Positions 37,808 to 48,553 of a DNA stretch of 64,000 nt are shown here, piece after piece. The translations under genes and the position numbers were made by a program. The DNA comes from Xenorhabdus koppenhoeferi. Its GTDB lineage: Bacteria; Pseudomonadota; Gammaproteobacteria; Enterobacterales; Enterobacteriaceae. The first letter of the stretch is position 1. Every line of letters begins with the position of its first letter. The notes beneath the pieces were generated by a model. The model worked only from the letters and a program-made list of their open reading frames with translations. It was not told the origin of the DNA and searched no databases. The DNA lies in assembly GCF_900116635.1 (NCBI RefSeq), contig NZ_FPBJ01000015.1, positions 1 to 64,000 of the forward strand, in the 5' to 3' direction.

Positions 37808-38618
37808 GTTCCACCGTTGACCAGTTCAAAAATATGTTTAAACAAAGCACGAAAATCAGTGATGCATAGATGAACATTCTTCCATTCGAAAGCGATTGAT
37901 TAAATAAAATTATTGCTAAAATGCTGCCAGTTATCGGAGATACGAACTGGTACAAAGAAATGTATCTAAATTCAACTAACTTACTACCTGTAATAAACAG
38001 CACAAGTGGTAGACATGTCAAAACGCCCAGAATAGGGAGTAATAGCACTTGAGTTGAACTAACCTCTAGATTTCCCTCGAATAAAAGGAATAAAAATGCC
38101 AACGGCATCATTAAGAATGTTTCATTCTTCAAAGCTGATAGCGGTTCAAACCTCTTTTTTCGATGCCAAAGAGCATATAACGTAAAAGCTGATGCGATCA
38201 TCAAACCTGAGATAGGTAGTACCTCATTCATCATTGCATCAATAGCTATGATAGATACAGCTACGATCGCACAGGCTCTTGCAAGGAAAGTCATTTTACT
38301 CTTGTTGGTAATGCTATCTACAATTAAAAACAAAACTGGCATTATCAAATAGGCATAACTTGCCTCTAAAATAAAACCATTCTGTACCGTAATAGCGTAA
38401 ATCCCCCAGTTTGCAGAAAGGAACAGAGCTGATGGAATATATGACAATAGCTTCTTCTTAGTGATTATCTCTCTTTTTGTAAAAATAAATAGAATCGTCC
38501 ATGTTGTAATTATCTGCATAGATAGCATAAATAGAGGAGAGACATTAGTAAAAAAATAGAAGTATAAAGGCAGTCCACCCCATATTAGATTTGCTGCCAA
38601 TAATTTTAAATGTGGCAT
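37791..38618 (-). CDS. RarD/EamA-type membrane transporter
   Basis: A 275-residue protein with about ten hydrophobic segments and the RarD-like opening NLIWGGLPLYFYFFTNVSP. The drug/metabolite transporter superfamily exports amino acids and small metabolites. It overlaps the upstream Nudix gene at the stop/start junction (38618) and the downstream phosphatase gene. It is the likely export step for the operon's product. Confidence 0.85.
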   Translation of the reverse strand: MPHLKLLAANLIWGGLPLYFYFFTNVSPLFMLSMQIITTWTILFIFTKREIITKKKLLSYIPSALFLSANWGIYAITVQNGFILEASYAYLIMPVLFLIVDSITNKSKMTFLARACAIVAVSIIAIDAMMNEVLPISGLMIASAFTLYALWHRKKRFEPLSALKNETFLMMPLAFLFLLFEGNLEVSSTQVLLLPILGVLTCLPLVLFITGSKLVEFRYISLYQFVSPITGSILAIILFNQSLSNGRMFIYASLIFVLCLNIFLNWSTVEHEKRT

Positions 38619-39169
38619 TAAGCAGCGCTCTTAAACAATAAATTCGTTTTACTCACCATTCGTAAAATTGCGGCATCATCAGTGATGCCGCTTACCTCAG
38701 ATACAGGCACCCATGAAAGCTGCAATGATTCAGGAGAGCAAACAATTTCAGCATCTTTAGGTGCAACGAAACACATAGAAATATCATAATGAGGGTGCTC
38801 TGGCATTAAACAGTTTTCGGGAATTGGGTGCATATCAACATCGATTATGAAAGCATCTGCTTTAGACAAACCAACAATACCACTTTCCTCAGTAGCCTCA
38901 CGCACACATGCGTCTAAAAAAGTTCTGTCAGTAGGCTCAATATGTCCACCTAGTTGGAACCACTTTCCTAATTTCGCATGCTTAGTCAATAAAACTTTGC
39001 TCTTGTCATGCGATAGAATCCAAGCTGATGCTGTAAAATGACCGGCAACATTTTTACTATCAAATGGCTGACTGACTTCAAGCAGAGCCATCATTTCATT
39101 AATGTACAATAATTCAATTACATATTCAGTGGAATAGTTGGCTAATAGTTTTTTTATCTCTTGCTTCAT
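38618..39169 (-). CDS. Nudix hydrolase
   Basis: A 183-residue protein with a Nudix box (GGHIEPTDRTF then REATEESGI). The spacing between the glycine and the R-E core has one extra residue compared with the textbook pattern. The likely start is ATG 39169, after GGAGAA; an in-frame ATG at 39181 would overlap that site. It would hydrolyse a nucleoside diphosphate-linked compound. The operon context suggests an activated or toxic intermediate, but the substrate is unknown. Confidence 0.82.
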   Translation of the reverse strand: MKQEIKKLLANYSTEYVIELLYINEMMALLEVSQPFDSKNVAGHFTASAWILSHDKSKVLLTKHAKLGKWFQLGGHIEPTDRTFLDACVREATEESGIVGLSKADAFIIDVDMHPIPENCLMPEHPHYDISMCFVAPKDAEIVCSPESLQLSWVPVSEVSGITDDAAILRMVSKTNLLFKSAA

Positions 39170-39193
39170 TATGTTCTCCATATTATTTTCATA

Positions 39194-40411
39194 TTAAATT
39201 GTACTTTTCCACTGTATGACGGAATCGAAAATTAATTGCCCAAACTTATCTTTATTCACACTCTGATGCGCCAAGCTAATAAATGAATTATGACCAAGCA
39301 TGATTAAAATCCCATTATCAACCAATTGCATTTTAAGGGAATTTCGCACACTGAAATCATTAACAATCTCATCTGAAAAAATAATATCAAAAAGAGCGCT
39401 ATTAAATAATGTCTTTGCTTCTAGAAGATGGTTAACACCAGCTTGCGAAAATGCATTATTTATTGTATTTACAAGATCATATCCGGTTGAAGAAATTATG
39501 CTATATCCATCTTCCTTAGACATAATATCAGCAACAGTAATAACTGCTGTTGCTGAAAGTGTTTCTTTTGTATGAGTTCCACCAATGCGTGACTCTTTAT
39601 AAATATCAATGGCTTCTGGCTTTCCCATCAATATAGAAATTGGCAAACCATTACCAATGGCTTTACCCATCACAATATAATCACTGTCAATATTATAGTT
39701 AGATAAAAAACCACCTGCATTAGTTCTACCAGCAGTTTTTGTTTCGTCCAACAAAATTTTGATACCATAGGCTTTACAAAGTGAAATCGCTTTTTCTAGT
39801 ACTTTAATTTCGCAGAATGCTAATTGGTATACATCAATTGCAAAGATAGCAATCTCGTTACCATGAGCTTTAAGTGTATCCTCAAGTGAATCCATTGAAA
39901 AATCGATCCAGTTCAATACTTTTTCTTCACCTTCAACACCGCGCATACCGTTTAGGTATCTCAGTTCATTTCTCTTTTCACTGCCAATTCGCTCATGCCA
40001 GCTAGGAGATTTATATAACTGAGAGTCATGCCATCCAAGAAAACCACAACGAAGAATCTTAGTTCTCTTAGTGTCAAGCATTGCACAACGAAATGCTCCC
40101 GTGACAGCTTCTGAACTTGTTTTAAAAATTGATACTACCTTATGAGCTGGGTATATAGTTTCGAAAACTTCAGCCAATTGTGAATGAATAGCACCAAATC
40201 CAGGAAATGAAAGCCCTTTATTAAGTGCAGCCATTAGTACTTCATTGAATGTTCTATTAGCATGACCCAAAATTACTGGGCCAATACCTAAGATAAAATC
40301 CATGTACTCTTTTGAATTTTGATCATAAATTTTATGGCCAACACCTGATGTAAAGAGAATAGGATGACCATTTAGGTCAAAATAGCGATCACTTCCAACT
40401 AATGGAGACAT
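39194..40411 (-). CDS. Class III PLP-dependent aminotransferase
   Basis: A 405-residue enzyme of the glutamate-1-semialdehyde aminomutase/omega-transaminase type. It has FILGIGPVILGHANR, KILLDETKTAGR with the PLP-nitrogen aspartate, and the Schiff-base lysine in IVMGKAIGNGLP. THTKETLSATA follows as in the GSA subgroup. It lies 17 bases from the oxygenase gene, with AAAGGAAAA as ribosome site. It probably transaminates a small ketone or aldehyde, or acts as an aminomutase, within the operon's pathway. Confidence 0.85.
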   Translation of the reverse strand: MSPLVGSDRYFDLNGHPILFTSGVGHKIYDQNSKEYMDFILGIGPVILGHANRTFNEVLMAALNKGLSFPGFGAIHSQLAEVFETIYPAHKVVSIFKTSSEAVTGAFRCAMLDTKRTKILRCGFLGWHDSQLYKSPSWHERIGSEKRNELRYLNGMRGVEGEEKVLNWIDFSMDSLEDTLKAHGNEIAIFAIDVYQLAFCEIKVLEKAISLCKAYGIKILLDETKTAGRTNAGGFLSNYNIDSDYIVMGKAIGNGLPISILMGKPEAIDIYKESRIGGTHTKETLSATAVITVADIMSKEDGYSIISSTGYDLVNTINNAFSQAGVNHLLEAKTLFNSALFDIIFSDEIVNDFSVRNSLKMQLVDNGILIMLGHNSFISLAHQSVNKDKFGQLIFDSVIQWKSTI

Positions 40412-40428
40412 TTATTTTTCCTTTATTA

Positions 40429-41475
40429 TTAAACGATTGCAACATGGCCCATTTGTGGATTTCTATTTAGCTTGCGCCATGCGTCTTGACTAAACCCATA
40501 CATACGTAGAAGCCATCGGTCAGTCCCGTCATATTTTGCCTCGTGCGTAAGAGATTCTCTTCCATGAAGAGTAATCCTATTGTTAACGATAAATATGTCA
40601 CCAGGCTCTAAAACAACCTTATCTGTAAATTTAGGATTATTAAGGTGTTTCTCTAGCTCTGATAACGCATTAGATGCTCTATCTGTTAATCCCACCAATT
40701 TAGAAGAACTATATCTTATACACAGCTTACTATTGATCTCAGATATAACGCTGATATTCTCTAAATCGAAGTTGTAGTCAAAACTAGATTGGCTTTTTGC
40801 TGAGTATTCAGGCTTACAAAGTTGTTGGATTATTGAGTACGGTAAGTGATCTAGAATATCAGATAAATACCAAATCGTTGTACCCGCTCCGTTAGGGTTT
40901 CTGAGACAACACAATCCAAAAATCTCAGGTGAAATAAGATTATTACCTATATTTTGAGGGAGCATTTCTGCCCATTGACCATTAACAACCTCAGTGTGTG
41001 GACTTAGCTGCTTCGTTGAGCGCAATTGTGAGGCTTCCGAATTTTTAGCAGGCATTACCATGTGAGCCAACCTACCCGACATCTCCCCCTCATAGCTGGC
41101 AACTTTATGACCAGTGATCGATATCGCAGCGAGCAAAGAAGATGCTGGTGTCCTCCACAAAATTGTATCTGGCGGACAATCATTTGTCGGGGTTGGTGGT
41201 ATATTTTTTGTTGAAAAACAATTTTTAAAAACTAGATAATTGAATTTTTCCTTTTCTCTAAACCAAGATATTTCACTAAATAATTCTTTATTTTTTGAGA
41301 GAAAACCTTTCATTTTGTCTTCAGCAATACTAGTAACAATGTAGGGTTTCAACTCTTGGCAATATAAAGCGCTTTCATTTTGCATCTTCAAAAATTCAGC
41401 ATCGCCAAACTCAACAATAAGCCCATGACCATTCTCACTCACATAGCTACAAACTTTTAATTCATTTAGATTCAT
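40429..41475 (-). CDS. Fe(II)/2-oxoglutarate oxygenase (TauD/AsnO/VioC-like)
   Basis: A 348-residue enzyme of the clavaminate-synthase-like group. The iron site is readable as HTEVVNG (H-x-E) and a distal His in NNRITLHGRESL. RWLLRMYGFS provides the 2-oxoglutarate-binding arginine. Relatives such as VioC and AsnO hydroxylate free arginine or asparagine at the beta carbon for peptide antibiotics. It is the first gene of the operon, so it may set the pathway's entry reaction. The substrate is not predictable by eye. Confidence 0.82.
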   Translation of the reverse strand: MNLNELKVCSYVSENGHGLIVEFGDAEFLKMQNESALYCQELKPYIVTSIAEDKMKGFLSKNKELFSEISWFREKEKFNYLVFKNCFSTKNIPPTPTNDCPPDTILWRTPASSLLAAISITGHKVASYEGEMSGRLAHMVMPAKNSEASQLRSTKQLSPHTEVVNGQWAEMLPQNIGNNLISPEIFGLCCLRNPNGAGTTIWYLSDILDHLPYSIIQQLCKPEYSAKSQSSFDYNFDLENISVISEINSKLCIRYSSSKLVGLTDRASNALSELEKHLNNPKFTDKVVLEPGDIFIVNNRITLHGRESLTHEAKYDGTDRWLLRMYGFSQDAWRKLNRNPQMGHVAIV

Positions 41476-41918
41476 AATTTCCTACTATATAAATAAGTTA
41501 TATTTTATGTATGGAATTATAAAAATCCATATTATAAATATTATTTATTGGATATTAAAAAATCGATTGAACTGATAATTTTTTGTAGAATTCACAAAAA
41601 TTGATCGATGTTGCTAAGTCAAGAAGGAAATATTTTAAACTTTGTTAGTTCTATTTTAATTTATTATAATATATGAAAAGTAATATATAAACAAAAGCAT
41701 GAATATCTATTCACATTATTAAGATACTATAAGCCAGATTAAAATCCAGAAACAGTTAATTTATATAAATTTGTTAATGAAATCACAAAATAGCAGTTAT
41801 TTCACTCAGGAGTTAAAGTAAATAAATTAGTTACATGATAAGCGTGATAAAAATAGGTAATTGCTAGTAACAAGAGGAATTAGCCCGCAAATTTATTGAC
41901 CTGATTAAGCCCTAGATC
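41476..41918. other. Gene-free AT-rich gap
   Basis: About 440 bases, very AT-rich, between the oxygenase gene start and the fbaA 3' end. It must contain the minus-strand operon's promoter. I see no specific operator. Confidence 0.5.
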
Positions 41919-41947
41919 AGATTGCACTCCCTAACGGAGTGCAATCT
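41919..41947 (-). terminator. Hairpin downstream of fbaA
   Basis: AGATTGCACTCC pairs perfectly with GGAGTGCAATCT across a five-base loop, 35 bases past the fbaA stop. No T-tract flanks it, so it may be a terminator or an mRNA 3' stabiliser. Confidence 0.5.
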
Positions 41948-41981
41948 AAGAATCTGCTATCTACGCAATTAATTATCGCAA

Positions 41982-43058
41982 TTACAGCACATCAACCGCA
42001 TTCAGTTCTTTAAAAGCCTGCTCCAGACGAACAATCATGGAGGATTGGCCAGCACGCAGCCAAACACGTGGATCATAATATTTCTTGTTAGGTTTATCCG
42101 CACCTTCTGGGTTACCCAGTTGGCCTTGCAGGTAGCCTTCATTCTTTTTGTAGTAGTTCAGAATACCTTCCCAAGTCGCCCACTGGGTATCGGTATCGAT
42201 ATTCATTTTAACTACGCCGTAGCTAACTGCTTCCTGAATTTCTTCTGCGGTAGACCCGGAACCACCGTGGAAAACAAAGTCCAGGCTGTTGTGTGGCAGG
42301 TTGAATTTCTCAGAAACGTAGTCCTGTGAATTACGCAGGATTTTCGGTGTCAGTTTAACGTTACCCGGTTTGTATACACCGTGAACGTTACCGAAAGAGG
42401 CTGCGATGGTGAAACGTGGGCTGATCGCGTTCAGTTTTTCATATGCGTAAGCCACATCTTCTGGCTGAGTATACAGGGAAGAACTATCGAGATGGCTGTT
42501 ATCAACGCCATCTTCTTCACCACCCGTACAACCCAGTTCGATTTCCAGAGTCATGTCGAGTTTCGCCATGCGGGCAAGATATTGGCTGCAAATCTCGATG
42601 TTTTCTTCCAGAGATTCTTCTGACAGGTCAATCATGTGGGAAGAGAACAGTGGCTTGCCGGTTTGCGCGTAGTGTTTTTCACCTGCATCCAGAAGGCCGT
42701 CTATCCATGGCAACAGTTTGCGTGCGCAGTGGTCAGTATGCAGGATCACAGGAACGCCGTAATGTTCTGCCATCTGATGAACGTGGTGGGCACCAGAAAT
42801 AGCACCGATAATCGCTGCCTGCTGGCCTTCTGCTTTCAAGCCCTTACCAGCAACGAAAGATGCACCGCCGTTAGAAAACTGGATAATAACCGGAGCACGT
42901 ACTTTTGCCGCTGTTTCCAACACTGCATTGATGGAATCAGTGCCGACGCAGTTAACCGCTGGTAACGCGAAGTTGTTCTCTTTAGCGACAGCAAAGACTT
43001 TTTGAACATCATCACCAGTGATGACACCCGGTTTTACGAAATCAAAAATTTTAGACAT
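41982..43058 (-). CDS. fbaA: Fructose-bisphosphate aldolase class II
   Basis: A 358-residue zinc aldolase of glycolysis and gluconeogenesis. It has HTDHCARKLLPW with the zinc histidine and FHGGSGSTAEEIQEA. I start at MSKIFDFVKPGV (ATG 43058), as in enterobacterial FbaA; the frame extends upstream without support. It lies 60 bases after pgk and is expected to be co-transcribed with epd-pgk. Confidence 0.96.
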   Translation of the reverse strand: MSKIFDFVKPGVITGDDVQKVFAVAKENNFALPAVNCVGTDSINAVLETAAKVRAPVIIQFSNGGASFVAGKGLKAEGQQAAIIGAISGAHHVHQMAEHYGVPVILHTDHCARKLLPWIDGLLDAGEKHYAQTGKPLFSSHMIDLSEESLEENIEICSQYLARMAKLDMTLEIELGCTGGEEDGVDNSHLDSSSLYTQPEDVAYAYEKLNAISPRFTIAASFGNVHGVYKPGNVKLTPKILRNSQDYVSEKFNLPHNSLDFVFHGGSGSTAEEIQEAVSYGVVKMNIDTDTQWATWEGILNYYKKNEGYLQGQLGNPEGADKPNKKYYDPRVWLRAGQSSMIVRLEQAFKELNAVDVL

Positions 43059-43117
43059 GTTACGTGGCCCTGTATTGACATTGAACAGGCAGCCAACGCT
43101 GCCTGTTATCACAAAAC

Positions 43118-44284
43118 TTAGTTACTGTTAGCACGTTCTTCCAGCATCACAACGGCTGGCAGTTTTTTACCTTCAACGAACTCAAGGAAAGCACCACCAC
43201 CGGTAGAGATATAAGAGATCTTGTCAGCAATTTCGAACAAGTCGATTGCCGCTAAAGTATCACCGCCACCTGCGATAGAGAAAGCATCACTTTCAGCAAT
43301 CGCGCGGGCAACAATTTCGGTTCCTTTACGGAAGTTAGGGAATTCAAAAACACCCACTGGCCCATTCCACAGAATGGTTTTTGCGTGTTTCAGGATTTCA
43401 GCCAGACGCTCAGCAGAAGCATCACCCAAATCAAGGATCTGTTCTTCATCTTTAATTTCGCTGGTGGATTTCAGCGTTGCTTCCGCAGTTTCAGAAAATT
43501 CAGTTGCAACACGAACATCAGTCGGAACCGGGATATCACAACTTTCCAGCAATTTTTTCGCTTCTGGAATCAAATCGTCTTCGTACAAGGAGCGACCAAC
43601 ATTATGCCCTTCTGCCGCAACAAAAGTATTGGCAATCCCACCACCGACAATAAGCTGATCGGCAATTTTGGACAGTGAATCAAGAACTGTCAGTTTAGTT
43701 GAGACTTTAGAACCACCGACAATCGCCACCATTGGACGAACCGGATTGCGCAACGCTTTGCCCAGAGCTTCCAGTTCACCTGACAGCAGCGGCCCCGCAC
43801 ACGCAATTGTTGCAAATTTGGCAACGCCGTGGGTTGATGCCTGAGCACGGTGTGCTGTACCAAAAGCATCCATTACGTACACATCACACAGGGCTGCATA
43901 TTGCCTCGATAATGTTTCATCGTCTTTTTTCTCACCTTTGTTGAAGCGGACATTCTCCAGTACAACTAACTCGCCTTCCGCCACTTCAACACCATCCAGA
44001 TAATTTTTTTCCAGACGAACAGGAGAAGACAGTTTTCCTTTCAGGTAATCAACGACAGGTTTCAATGAGAACTCTTCGTTGTATTCTCCCTCAGTCGGGC
44101 GCCCCAGGTGAGAAGTAACCATGACCTTGGCTCCCTGATTCAACGCGGCCTCGATCGTCGGCAAAGACGCACGGATACGTGCATCAGAGGTAACTTTGCC
44201 ATCTTTTACAGGCACATTCAGATCAGCGCGGATTAATACACGTTTACCTGCCAACTCTAAATCAGCCATCTTAATTACAGACAT
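43118..44284 (-). CDS. pgk: Phosphoglycerate kinase
   Basis: A 388-residue glycolytic kinase with [13 protein letters not shown] at the N-terminus, SHLGRPTEG, and [12 protein letters not shown] near the C-terminus. The start at [11 protein letters not shown] (ATG 44284) follows GAGAGGATTC. It lies between epd and fbaA as in E. coli. Confidence 0.96.
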   Translation of the reverse strand: MSVIKMADLELAGKRVLIRADLNVPVKDGKVTSDARIRASLPTIEAALNQGAKVMVTSHLGRPTEGEYNEEFSLKPVVDYLKGKLSSPVRLEKNYLDGVEVAEGELVVLENVRFNKGEKKDDETLSRQYAALCDVYVMDAFGTAHRAQASTHGVAKFATIACAGPLLSGELEALGKALRNPVRPMVAIVGGSKVSTKLTVLDSLSKIADQLIVGGGIANTFVAAEGHNVGRSLYEDDLIPEAKKLLESCDIPVPTDVRVATEFSETAEATLKSTSEIKDEEQILDLGDASAERLAEILKHAKTILWNGPVGVFEFPNFRKGTEIVARAIAESDAFSIAGGGDTLAAIDLFEIADKISYISTGGGAFLEFVEGKKLPAVVMLEERANSN

Positions 44285-44352
44285 GGTGAATCCTCTCATT
44301 GATTCTCTATAAAATTACTCAATCTTCTGCTGTGTGCTGTTTGTCAATGCGT

Positions 44353-44382
44353 TCAATACAACTCAATACAACTCAATACAAC
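44353..44382. repeat. Three tandem copies of a 10-bp unit
   Basis: TCAATACAAC occurs three times in direct succession in the pgk-epd spacer. Probably slippage; no function evident. Confidence 0.75.
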
Positions 44383-44388
44383 AGATGA

Positions 44389-45408
44389 TTATTTAAAACC
44401 AGTTGCAGCCATTGCCAGCGTTGTATCAAGCATCCGGTTGGCAAAGCCCCACTCATTATCACACCACACGAGAGTTTTGATCAGATGGTGTCCGCTGACT
44501 CTCGTTTGTGTGCCATCCACAATGGCACTGTGGGGATCGTGGTTAAAATCCGTGGAAACTAACGGCAAATCAGTATAATCCACTATACCACGAAACTTTC
44601 TGGTCGCTGATTTTTGCAGGAGTTGGTTCACATCTTCAACATTCACTGTGGCGTGAACTGTTACGCTTAAATCAATCGCGGTCACATTGATGGTGGGCAC
44701 CCGCACAGAAATTGCTTCAAACCGATCACTGAATTTGGGGAAGATACGAGTGATCCCCGCCGCCAGTTTTGTATCGACAGGAATAATAGATTGACTGGCT
44801 GCCCGGGTTCGACGCAAATCAGGGTGATAAGCATCAATCACCGGCTGATCATTCATAGATGCATGAATGGTTGTCACCGTACCAGACTCAATATTGAATT
44901 CATCATCCAATACTTTGATGATTGGAATGATGCAGTTTGTCGTACAGGAGGCATTGGAAACAATTCGATCTTCTGCAACTAATGAATGGTGGTTGACACC
45001 ATATACCACCGTTGCATCCAGATTATTTCCTCCCGGATGTGCAAACAGAACTTTTTTGGCACCACTTGCGATATGGGATTCCCCATCCACCCGTTCACCA
45101 TACTTACCCGTACAATCAAGTACGATATCAATGCCCAGCTCTTTCCACGGTAAAGCTGAGATATCCGGCTGATGAAACAGCCGGATACTGTCATCTCCTA
45201 CTTGCAATAAATCATTATTCAGGCGTACATCCCATGCAAAACGCCCATGACTGGAATCGTATTTCAATAAGTGAGCAACACCTTCTGCATCTGCCAGCTC
45301 ATTGATAGCGATCACCGAAATTTCAGCCCGACGCCCGGATTCGTAGAGAGCACGCAAGATACTCCGCCCTATTCTGCCAAACCCGTTAATCGCAATCCTG
45401 ATTGTCAT
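44389..45408 (-). CDS. epd: D-erythrose-4-phosphate dehydrogenase
   Basis: A 339-residue GAPDH paralogue that makes 4-phosphoerythronate for pyridoxal phosphate synthesis. It has [19 protein letters not shown] and the catalytic cysteine in [11 protein letters not shown]. The erythrose-type call rests on its place before pgk-fbaA and on the [10 protein letters not shown] segment typical of Epd. Confidence 0.93.
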   Translation of the reverse strand: MTIRIAINGFGRIGRSILRALYESGRRAEISVIAINELADAEGVAHLLKYDSSHGRFAWDVRLNNDLLQVGDDSIRLFHQPDISALPWKELGIDIVLDCTGKYGERVDGESHIASGAKKVLFAHPGGNNLDATVVYGVNHHSLVAEDRIVSNASCTTNCIIPIIKVLDDEFNIESGTVTTIHASMNDQPVIDAYHPDLRRTRAASQSIIPVDTKLAAGITRIFPKFSDRFEAISVRVPTINVTAIDLSVTVHATVNVEDVNQLLQKSATRKFRGIVDYTDLPLVSTDFNHDPHSAIVDGTQTRVSGHHLIKTLVWCDNEWGFANRMLDTTLAMAATGFK

Positions 45409-45636
45409 GTTACTCCCTGAATTTCTCTGTTGTCATGCAACCGTTTAGAATAACTGAGCAACTGCGCCTTGTACGGATGATTCATCACAAAATTAGTTAG
45501 ACTGTGATGGACAAGACATTTTACACATCGATTTATATACTTAACTGAAACGGTTCAGCTAATAAAGGGGCAGATTACGAGAAAAAAAGCGTGATGGCAA
45601 GCACCACTAATCGCATCATGAAGTAAAAATTGAATA

Positions 45637-45677
45637 AAAAAAGAGCGCATTCACACAAAATTTGATGCGAATGCGCT
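45637..45677 (-). terminator. Rho-independent terminator of tktA
   Basis: On the minus strand AGCGCATTC and GAATGCGCT form a stem followed by CTTTTTTTATT, 19 bases past the tktA stop. Confidence 0.8.
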
Positions 45678-45695
45678 TACTGTCTCGTTTGCTAA

Positions 45696-47690
45696 TTATT
45701 TGAGCAGGGATGTCGCTTTGGCTACTACGTTTTCAACGGTAAAACCAAACTCTTTAAACAGAGCATCAGCAGGGGCAGATTCACCGAAGGTATTCATGCC
45801 GACGATAGCGCCGTTAATACCAACATATTTGTACCAGTAATCAGCAATACCCGCTTCTACAGCAATACGGGCAGATACTGCCGCTGGTAGTACTGCCTCA
45901 CGGTATGCTGCATCTTGCTTGTCGAAAACCTCTGTGGATGGCATGGATACCACGCGAACCTGACGACCTTCTGCACTTAATTGCTCAGCCGCTTTCACTG
46001 CCAGTTCAACTTCAGAGCCAGTCGAGATCAGGATCAATTCAGGCTGACCCGCGCAATCTTTCAGGATATAAGCACCTTTCTCGATATTCGCCAATTGTTC
46101 AGCAGTACGCGCCTGCTGTGCCAGATTTTGGCGGGAGAAGATCAGAGCAGTCGGGCCATCTTTGCGCTCAATTGCATATTTCCACGCAATTGCAGATTCA
46201 ACCTGATCACATGGACGCCATGTGATCATATTCGGGGTTACACGCAGGCTAGCGATTTGCTCAACTGGCTGGTGAGTCGGGCCATCTTCACCCAAGCCGA
46301 TAGAATCATGGGTATATACAAAGATGCTGCGGATTTTCATCAACGCCGCCATGCGTACAGCATTACGGGCATATTCGACAAACATCAGGAATGTTGCGCC
46401 ATAAGGCACAAAACCGCCATGCAGGGCAATACCGTTCATGATGGCAGACATACCGAATTCACGTACACCGTAGTGGATGTAATTACCATCCTGAACTTCA
46501 TTCAAAGGCTTGGAACCAGACCACATGGTCAGGTTACTTGGTGCTAAGTCAGCGGAACCACCCATAAATTCTGGCAGAATTTTACCGAAGGCTTCCAGTG
46601 CATTTTGTGATGCCTTACGACTGGCAATGGAAGCAGGATTCTGTTGCAGGTTCTCAATGAATGCGTTAGCTTCTGCTTCCCAATTTTCTGGCAGTTCACC
46701 ACTGACACGGCGGGTAAACTCTGCTGCCAGCTCTGGATGCGCTTTTGCGTAAGCTGCAAATTTTTCGGCCCATGCGGCTTCTTTGGCTTTACCTGCATCT
46801 TGTGCATTCCAACCAGCGTAAATATCCTGAGGAATTTCGAATGCAGGATGCTCCCAGCCCAGCGCCTTGCGGGTGGCTTCGATTTCTGCATCACCCAGTG
46901 GGGCACCGTGGCACTCTTCTTTACCTGCTTTATTTGGTGAACCAAAGCCGATGGTGGTTTTACACATTAACAAAGATGGTTTACCGATCTCTTTGCGTGC
47001 TGATTCAATGGCTGCTGCAATAGCGTCTGAATCATGTCCGTCGATACCACGGATAACATGCCAGCCATAGGCTTCAAAGCGCGCTGCGGTATCATCAGTG
47101 AACCAACCTTCTACTTCACCATCAATAGAAATACCGTTGTCATCATAGAAAGCAATTAGTTTGCCCAGTTTCAGAGTACCTGCCAAAGAGCACACTTCGT
47201 GGGAGATACCTTCCATCATGCAGCCATCACCCATAAATACATAAGTGTAGTGATCGACAATGTCATGACCAGAACGGTTGAACTGTGCTGCCAGCGTCCG
47301 TTCTGCAATCGCAAAGCCTACCGCGTTGGCGATACCTTGCCCCAGTGGGCCGGTAGTAGTTTCAACGCCTGAAGTATAGCCATATTCTGGATGGCCCGGG
47401 GTTTTGGAATGCAGTTGGCGGAAATTCTTTAAATCGTCGATGGAAACATCATAACCCGTCAGGTGCAGTAAGCTATAAATCAGCATGGAACCGTGGCCAT
47501 TAGATAACACAAAGCGGTCACGATCAGCCCAATTAGGGTTAGTAGGGTTATGATTAAGATAGTCGCGCCACAGTACTTCAGCAATGTCAGCCATTCCCAT
47601 CGGTGCGCCAGGATGCCCTGATTTTGCTTTCTGCACAGCATCCATGCTCAAAAAGCGGATAGCATTAGCAAGGGTTTTACGAGTGGTCAT
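45696..47690 (-). CDS. tktA: Transketolase
   Basis: A 664-residue thiamine-diphosphate enzyme of the pentose phosphate pathway. It has [17 protein letters not shown], the ThDP/Mg motif [13 protein letters not shown] and the pyrimidine-domain [18 protein letters not shown]. The length matches E. coli TktA. GGAGTAAAGA precedes the start. Confidence 0.97.
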   Translation of the reverse strand: MTTRKTLANAIRFLSMDAVQKAKSGHPGAPMGMADIAEVLWRDYLNHNPTNPNWADRDRFVLSNGHGSMLIYSLLHLTGYDVSIDDLKNFRQLHSKTPGHPEYGYTSGVETTTGPLGQGIANAVGFAIAERTLAAQFNRSGHDIVDHYTYVFMGDGCMMEGISHEVCSLAGTLKLGKLIAFYDDNGISIDGEVEGWFTDDTAARFEAYGWHVIRGIDGHDSDAIAAAIESARKEIGKPSLLMCKTTIGFGSPNKAGKEECHGAPLGDAEIEATRKALGWEHPAFEIPQDIYAGWNAQDAGKAKEAAWAEKFAAYAKAHPELAAEFTRRVSGELPENWEAEANAFIENLQQNPASIASRKASQNALEAFGKILPEFMGGSADLAPSNLTMWSGSKPLNEVQDGNYIHYGVREFGMSAIMNGIALHGGFVPYGATFLMFVEYARNAVRMAALMKIRSIFVYTHDSIGLGEDGPTHQPVEQIASLRVTPNMITWRPCDQVESAIAWKYAIERKDGPTALIFSRQNLAQQARTAEQLANIEKGAYILKDCAGQPELILISTGSEVELAVKAAEQLSAEGRQVRVVSMPSTEVFDKQDAAYREAVLPAAVSARIAVEAGIADYWYKYVGINGAIVGMNTFGESAPADALFKEFGFTVENVVAKATSLLK

Positions 47691-48286
47691 TCTTTACTCC
47701 AAGTCGGATAAAAGCGTTAGTGAACTTAAGAACCAATTTTCGCAGTGCAGCATACAAACCGCAATCATTAATGCCAGATAATGGAAACTATCTTAATTTC
47801 CAATTTGCAACAATTCTTTGATTTACCCCGTTGTTTTGCCGAGTTTTCAGGCTGACACAGACAACCGGAGGCGATATTGCGCAAAAAGGAATAATATCCC
47901 TAATATTTGCGCAATAAAAACCACGTATTAAACACGATACTCAAGAGTTTAATCAAGGCTAAAAACGCGAGTGTTTCTGCCACATTAGAATCATGATCTG
48001 AACACGCGAACGACTTCTGGCTTAAAAAAGTTATCGATTTCAATAACGGTAAATTTCATCATTTTCATCATCAAAACAAACAAAATTCACTTGTAATGTA
48101 TTTTAATTACTAGACAAACTAGAATGAACAGTATCCAGAACGATTTCAGCCGCCAGTTTTTTGAGAAAATAGTAAAGATATTATTCTTTACATAACATCA
48201 TGACTTTATTGATAAATATGAAAAACGGGGCAAGATAGTTAAAATATTTGAGGTTTATAATAAACTATTTTATTGACCGAAAATTA
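47691..48286. other. Gene-free gap between tktA and tRNA-Asp
   Basis: About 600 bases without a supported gene. It holds the tktA promoter on its left side and the inverted repeat at 47875-47916. The right half is plain AT-rich sequence. Confidence 0.5.
47875..47916. repeat. 11-bp inverted repeat with TTGCGCAA cores
   Basis: TATTGCGCAAA at 47875-47885 and TTTGCGCAATA at 47906-47916 are perfect inverted copies 20 bases apart, and each contains the palindrome TTGCGCAA. It lies ~190 bases upstream of tktA. It could be a regulator site; unassigned. Confidence 0.4.
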
Positions 48287-48287
48287 A

Positions 48288-48316
48288 AAAGCCCCGAGTT
48301 AAAACTCAGGGCTTCT
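48288..48316 (-). terminator. Terminator of the tRNA-Asp gene
   Basis: On the minus strand AAGCCCTGAGTT and AACTCGGGGCTT form a GC-rich stem followed by TTTAATTTT, just past the tRNA 3' end. Confidence 0.8.
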
Positions 48317-48322
48317 AAATTC

Positions 48323-48399
48323 TGGCGGTGCGGACGGGACTCGAACCCGCGACCCCCGGCGTGACAGGCCGGTATTCTAACCAACTGAACTACCGCACC
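48323..48399 (-). tRNA. aspV: tRNA-Asp (anticodon GTC)
   Basis: The minus strand reads a 77-nucleotide cloverleaf: acceptor GGTGCGG/CCGCACC, D-arm GTTCAGTTGGTTAGAA, anticodon loop CCTGTCACG and T-arm GGGTTCGAGTCCC, with an encoded CCA end. It sits downstream of dnaQ on the same strand, as aspV does in E. coli. Confidence 0.97.
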
Positions 48400-48553
48400 G
48401 CGGGGGGTTCTGGTTAAGAACGGAACGAATAGTACGGGCTACGATAAAATCCGTCAATCGCTTTTTATAAAAAAATGGTTCACTTGCACAGTTTTTAGCC
48501 TTAACAATATATTTCCTTCCATTTTGCACTATTTTGTCAATGTATCTGATTTG

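Noticed and set aside
44353-44382. 10-bp tandem repeat between pgk and epd as a regulatory array
   Set aside because: Only three copies, no palindromic character, and no link to a known regulator; probably slippage.
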